From Sphingobacteriales bacterium (GTDB lineage: Bacteria; Bacteroidota; Bacteroidia; Chitinophagales; Chitinophagaceae), in assembly GCA_024642285.1 (NCBI GenBank), contig JAHEBJ010000005.1, positions 1-64,000 of the forward strand: a stretch of 64,000 bases of DNA, read 5' to 3'. The translations under genes and the position numbers were made by a program. The notes beneath the pieces are model-generated. The model was given only the letters and a program-made list of their open reading frames with translations. It ran no database searches and was not told where the DNA came from. Positions 61,048 through 64,000 of the stretch are shown in pieces (position 1 is the first letter of the stretch; every line of letters starts with the position of its first letter).

Positions 61048-62046
61048 CTGAAGCTCCTGTTGTTTATTCCGAAAAGTATTTTTGTGTTCTTGCTGTTACC
61101 ATCTTCATGCTGCGACGCACAAGTCAATTGGAAAAACGTGAGCGCCGACTACGCTCCGCTTCCTGCTGCACTTCAGGTTTTTAAAACGTCTGATTCTATA
61201 GACGGAAAACCCTTTATTGCGTATTTCATAAAAGCAAAGCTGAAAGATAAAAATCTTGTCTACACTGCAGATACATCACTTGGCAGGCGATTAACGCCCG
61301 GGCAATTTTATGAAAAAAACAGCAGGCCGCTGGTTGTTGTGAATAGCACTTTTTTTAGTTTTTCTACCAACCAGAATCTTAATGTAGTAATCAAGGACGG
61401 AAAACTTGTTGCTTACAACGTGCATTCAATTCCACTAAGAGGTAAGGATACGCTTCAATTCAAACATTCGATAGGAAGTGCATTGGGTATTGATCGAAAA
61501 CGAAATGCCGATGTGGCATGGCTTTATACCGATTCTGCCTTGAAATATTCTTATGCAACTCAAATGCAACAAAATGTCATAAAAGATTCAACAAATCACT
61601 TTTCCTTTGAGTCAATTAAAAATAGTTATTTCAGTTACATGCATAGTAATAAGATGACTCCGGTATTTAAGAAATGGAAGATGAAGTCGGCAGTAGGTGG
61701 AGGGCCCGTTCTGGTTCAGAATGGAGAGTTAAGAATCACCAACGAAGAAGAACTAAAATTCACTGGAAAAGCAATAAATGATAAGCATCCCCGTACCTGC
61801 ATGGGTTATACAAGCGACGGTTATCTCATCATTATGGTTATTCAGGGCAGGTTTCCGAGTATTGCAGAAGGTGCAACTTTAGAACAAGAGGCAAAACTAT
61901 TGATTGAATTGGGATGTATTGAAGCGTTAAACTTAGATGGAGGTGGAAGTAGTTGTATGCTTATAAATGGAAAGGAAACTATTGAACCCAGCGATAAGAC
62001 TGGACAGCGTGCTGTGCCCGCCGTTTTTTTAATCAGCAAAAAGTAA
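61048..62046 (+). CDS. Phosphodiester glycosidase (NAGPA) family exported protein, non-ATG start
   Basis: A protein of about 332 residues with a NAGPA-type domain: VVNSTFFSFSTNQNLNVVIK, KSAVGGGPVLVQNGE, the DKHPRTCMGYTSDGYLIIM block, and EALNLDGGGSSCMLINGKET near the end. The family cleaves phosphodiester-linked sugars. The start is unclear. No ATG is in frame after a TAA at 61045-61047; CTG at 61048 would give KLLLFIPKSIFVFLLLP as a good signal peptide, and TTG at 61060 is the other choice. An ATG at 61021 is in frame but is separated by the TAA. The domain is complete, so the protein is probably made from a rare start codon. Confidence 0.8.
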   Translation: MKLLLFIPKSIFVFLLLPSSCCDAQVNWKNVSADYAPLPAALQVFKTSDSIDGKPFIAYFIKAKLKDKNLVYTADTSLGRRLTPGQFYEKNSRPLVVVNSTFFSFSTNQNLNVVIKDGKLVAYNVHSIPLRGKDTLQFKHSIGSALGIDRKRNADVAWLYTDSALKYSYATQMQQNVIKDSTNHFSFESIKNSYFSYMHSNKMTPVFKKWKMKSAVGGGPVLVQNGELRITNEEELKFTGKAINDKHPRTCMGYTSDGYLIIMVIQGRFPSIAEGATLEQEAKLLIELGCIEALNLDGGGSSCMLINGKETIEPSDKTGQRAVPAVFLISKK

Positions 62047-62123
62047 TTATGTGTGAAAATTTTAGTCACAATCTCTCTATTTGGCACGGTTATTTCTGTT
62101 GCTAATTAAAAAAAATAACAATA

Positions 62124-62654
62124 ATGAAATCTATTCTTTTTTCAGCCTTGCTTATATCTGTATTTACAATCGTATTTATTTCGTGTACAAAAGATGCATC
62201 TACTGATGATGGTCAAACTTCTACTTTGCACGTGCGATTGACAGATGCGCCAACTCATTTTGATGAAGTGAATGTTGATATCAGAGACGTACGGGTTAAA
62301 TTTTCCGATGATTCAACCAATACAGGTTGGGTAACACTCGTTACAACACCCGGCATTTATAATTTACTTGATTATACCAATGGTGTAGATACTTTATTGG
62401 CAACAGGTGCCTTCCCAACACAGATCATAAAAGAGATCAGGTTAATACTTGGCAATAACAATACTGTTGTTGACGGAGGAATTGTTTACCCGCTTGTAAT
62501 TCCAAGTGGATCAGAATCGGGATTGAAAATTAAAGTGAGTAAAAAACTTCAGGAAACGCTTGAAACTATAATTATTGATTTTGATGCTGCCTTGTCAGTT
62601 AAAAAAGAAGGTAACGGCGATTATAAATTAAGACCGGTTTTAAGAATAAAATAA
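62124..62654 (+). CDS. DUF4382 domain lipoprotein
   Basis: A 176-residue lipoprotein (signal MKSILFSALLISVFTIVFIS with lipobox FISC, cysteine 21) that contains one DUF4382 domain: STLHVRLTDAPTHFDEVNVD, VRVKFSDDS, YNLLDYTNGVDTLLATGAFP, IKEIRLILGNNNTVVDGG, and a last strand ALSVKKEGNGDYKLRPVLRI. The fold is an Ig-like beta-sandwich; the family is exported and of unknown role. It lies 77 bases after the phosphodiester glycosidase gene and could be cotranscribed. A perfect terminator follows. Confidence 0.88.
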   Translation: MKSILFSALLISVFTIVFISCTKDASTDDGQTSTLHVRLTDAPTHFDEVNVDIRDVRVKFSDDSTNTGWVTLVTTPGIYNLLDYTNGVDTLLATGAFPTQIIKEIRLILGNNNTVVDGGIVYPLVIPSGSESGLKIKVSKKLQETLETIIIDFDAALSVKKEGNGDYKLRPVLRIK

Positions 62655-62676
62655 TTACCATAAAGGTCCTATGATA

Positions 62677-62700
62677 AGAGCCGGTCGATTGACCGGCTCT
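62677..62700. terminator. Ten-base-pair terminator hairpin between convergent genes
   Basis: AGAGCCGGTC (62677-62686) pairs perfectly with GACCGGCTCT (62691-62700) around GATT. It lies between the DUF4382 and ROK kinase genes, followed on the plus strand by a short T-rich run. It can serve both genes, although the minus-strand side has few T's. Confidence 0.8.
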
Positions 62701-62722
62701 CTGTTTATTATTCGATTTAGAT

Positions 62723-63691
62723 TTATTCGTTTTTTAGCTCCCAAACCAAAGCGCTGGCACCTAGTATTGCTGCATCCGATTCATTAAGCTGACTAAAGAT
62801 CAATTTCACTTTATTCTGAAAAATGGGCAACAGGTTCTTCTCCATATGTTCTCTGGTTGGATCAAGGATAAGGTTTCCGGCTTTGGTTAATCCTCCAAAT
62901 AAAATGATGGCCTCAGGACTACTGAACATAACAAAATTGGCAAGTGCCATTCCTAATATTTTACCGGTTATTTCATATACTTCCATTGCAATTTTGTCCA
63001 TTTTAATAGCCGCATCATAAACTGCTTTTGAATTCAATTGCTCTTCAGATATATCTCTTAATAAACTGGCTTCATCTTTTCTTGCTGCCAGAAATTCTTT
63101 CGCAGTTAAAACAACACCCGTAGCGGAAGCGTAGGCTTCCAATGAACCAAGTGCGCCGGTACCCCAGTGTAGCCTACCGCCCGGCAGTACAATGGTATGC
63201 CCCAGTTCGCCTGCAAAACCATCATGGCCGTAAATTAACTGTCCATTTGCGACAATGCCACTGCCCACACCGGTTCCAAGTGTAATCATGATAAAATCCT
63301 TCATTCCCCTGGCTGCACCATACATCATTTCACCAACAGCGGCCGCATTGGCATCGTTTGTTAATGCAGATGGCACTTTAAATTTTTTTGATATCAATTC
63401 AGTGAGTGGAATAACACCCTTCCAGTTCAGATTAGGAGCATATTCAATGGTGCCTTTGTAATAATTTCCGTTTGGTGCTCCAATTCCGATTCCTTTTATT
63501 TTCTCAATACCTCCGGCTTTTTCAATCGCTGGTTTTATCGCTTCATACAGATCATCAATAAACTCCTCAATCCTTTCATTTGTGGAAGTTGACAAGGCTC
63601 CACGATACATAATATCTCCACGGGCATCAACAATTCCAAAAACGGTATTGGTACCGCCGATATCTATTCCTATTGCCAATTGCTTATTCAT
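62723..63691 (-). CDS. ROK-family sugar kinase
   Basis: A 322-residue kinase of the ROK family (glucokinase or N-acetylhexosamine kinase type) that phosphorylates a sugar with ATP. The phosphate-1 motif is GIDIGGTNTVFGIVD at the start; the sugar-binding and catalytic segment is PSALTNDANAAAVGEMMYGA with the aspartate, then LGTGVGSGIVANGQLIYGHD. The usual ROK zinc motif (CxCGxxGCxE) is replaced by RLHWGTGALGSLEA, so none of its cysteines remain. It precedes, on the same strand, no further gene in the window; the FucP-type transporter gene lies upstream by 24 bases, and the two likely form a sugar import and phosphorylation unit. Confidence 0.9.
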   Translation of the reverse strand: MNKQLAIGIDIGGTNTVFGIVDARGDIMYRGALSTSTNERIEEFIDDLYEAIKPAIEKAGGIEKIKGIGIGAPNGNYYKGTIEYAPNLNWKGVIPLTELISKKFKVPSALTNDANAAAVGEMMYGAARGMKDFIMITLGTGVGSGIVANGQLIYGHDGFAGELGHTIVLPGGRLHWGTGALGSLEAYASATGVVLTAKEFLAARKDEASLLRDISEEQLNSKAVYDAAIKMDKIAMEVYEITGKILGMALANFVMFSSPEAIILFGGLTKAGNLILDPTREHMEKNLLPIFQNKVKLIFSQLNESDAAILGASALVWELKNE

Positions 63692-63715
63692 ATCAATTCT
63701 TCTTTTATGTCCTGG

Positions 63716-64000
63716 TTAGTGTCCTGCACTATCAACCTGTGCATCATAGTCAATACCCTGTTTTTTCAAAATACCTTTAACCACTGCGGCAAAAAATGCC
63801 AGGTAAGCAAAACAGACAGCGCAAACCCAATAGGATTGATGAATTCCCATAACGTCAGCCAGTTTGCCCTGAATCGGTGGGATAATTCCTCCACCAAGTA
63901 TCATCATAATTAAAAATGCTGAACCTTCCGTAGTATATTTTCCGAGGCCTGCGATTGATAAAGTGAAAATACATGGCCACATGATCGAGCAAAATAAACC
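63716..64000 (-). CDS. FucP-type sugar:proton symporter, C-terminal part
   Basis: The C-terminal 94 residues of a major-facilitator transporter; the frame is open to the right edge and the gene continues beyond the window. Visible membrane segments with [40 protein letters not shown] and [20 protein letters not shown] resemble the last three helices of the L-fucose/glucose-galactose permease family. An internal ATG at 63982 is not the start. It runs upstream of, and in the same direction as, the ROK kinase gene, which would phosphorylate the imported sugar. Which sugar is unknown. Confidence 0.8.
   Translation of the reverse strand, partial: GLFCSIMWPCIFTLSIAGLGKYTTEGSAFLIMMILGGGIIPPIQGKLADVMGIHQSYWVCAVCFAYLAFFAAVVKGILKKQGIDYDAQVDSAGH

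Overview
The window is an ordinary chromosomal stretch of a Bacteroidota bacterium, most likely a member of the Chitinophagaceae. Pointers to this are the AT-rich base composition, a SusC/SusD pair, CarboxypepD_reg-like outer-membrane proteins, a PKD protein ending in a gliding-motility/type IX secretion C-terminal domain, and DUF5686, GSCFA and DUF2851 proteins. In addition, TAnnTTTG promoter elements, the Bacteroidota -7 consensus, recur just upstream of start codons. I see no rRNA, tRNA, CRISPR array, insertion sequence or prophage. The assignment rests on gene content; I could not search a database.

Layout. 1-2.5 kb: the end of an rlmB-type methyltransferase gene, a lipoprotein gene broken by one in-frame TAA, and two paralogous small membrane proteins. 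These face an HTH regulator across two operator-like palindromes. 3.5-14.2 kb: housekeeping and envelope genes (HMG-CoA lyase, GSCFA protein, MiaE, penicillin acylase family, DUF5686 protein, TrhO, PurC). 14.3-18.3 kb: a TonB-dependent receptor followed by a lipoprotein with two fasciclin domains. 18.3-21 kb: YchF and a fused SpmA/SpmB-type membrane protein, each side closed by a perfect bidirectional terminator. 21-27.4 kb: DeoR-type regulator, SusC, SusD and a DUF4397 lipoprotein, a nutrient-uptake locus without enzymes. 27.5-34.5 kb: serine hydrolase, SerA, an atypical NtrC-like regulator, alpha/beta hydrolase, an enlarged signal peptidase I and cytidine deaminase.

34.5-40.7 kb: Ogt, an ArsR-type regulator, a tightly overlapping operon (SirB1-type protein, DUF952, CsaA), an exported HIT protein beside a TIGR03067 protein, a DinB-like protein, a GIY-YIG protein and a Tat-type dienelactone hydrolase. 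40.8-44.9 kb: a 1355-residue modular secreted protein with duplicated PKD modules. 45-52 kb: bestrophin, a DUF6445-like protein, a GNAT-like protein and TopA. 53-62.7 kb: DUF2520, GyrI-like, [2Fe-2S] ferredoxin, IscX, KdsC, UbiA, Maf, DUF2851, OsmC, LipA, phosphodiester glycosidase and DUF4382. 62.7-64 kb: a ROK sugar kinase and the end of a FucP-type sugar transporter, a likely sugar uptake and phosphorylation unit running off the right edge.

How the genes fit together: much of the content is envelope biology, namely uptake through TonB receptors, lipoproteins, signal peptidase and type IX secretion cargo. Smaller groups serve iron-sulfur metabolism (ferredoxin, IscX, LipA) and tRNA modification (MiaE, TrhO). 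I found no clear new defence or mobile system. The best leads are the HTH/palindrome/paralogue locus, the TonB receptor-fasciclin pair, the NtrC-like protein lacking both its sigma-54 contact motif and its DNA-binding domain, the periplasmic HIT protein and the ROK kinase without zinc cysteines.
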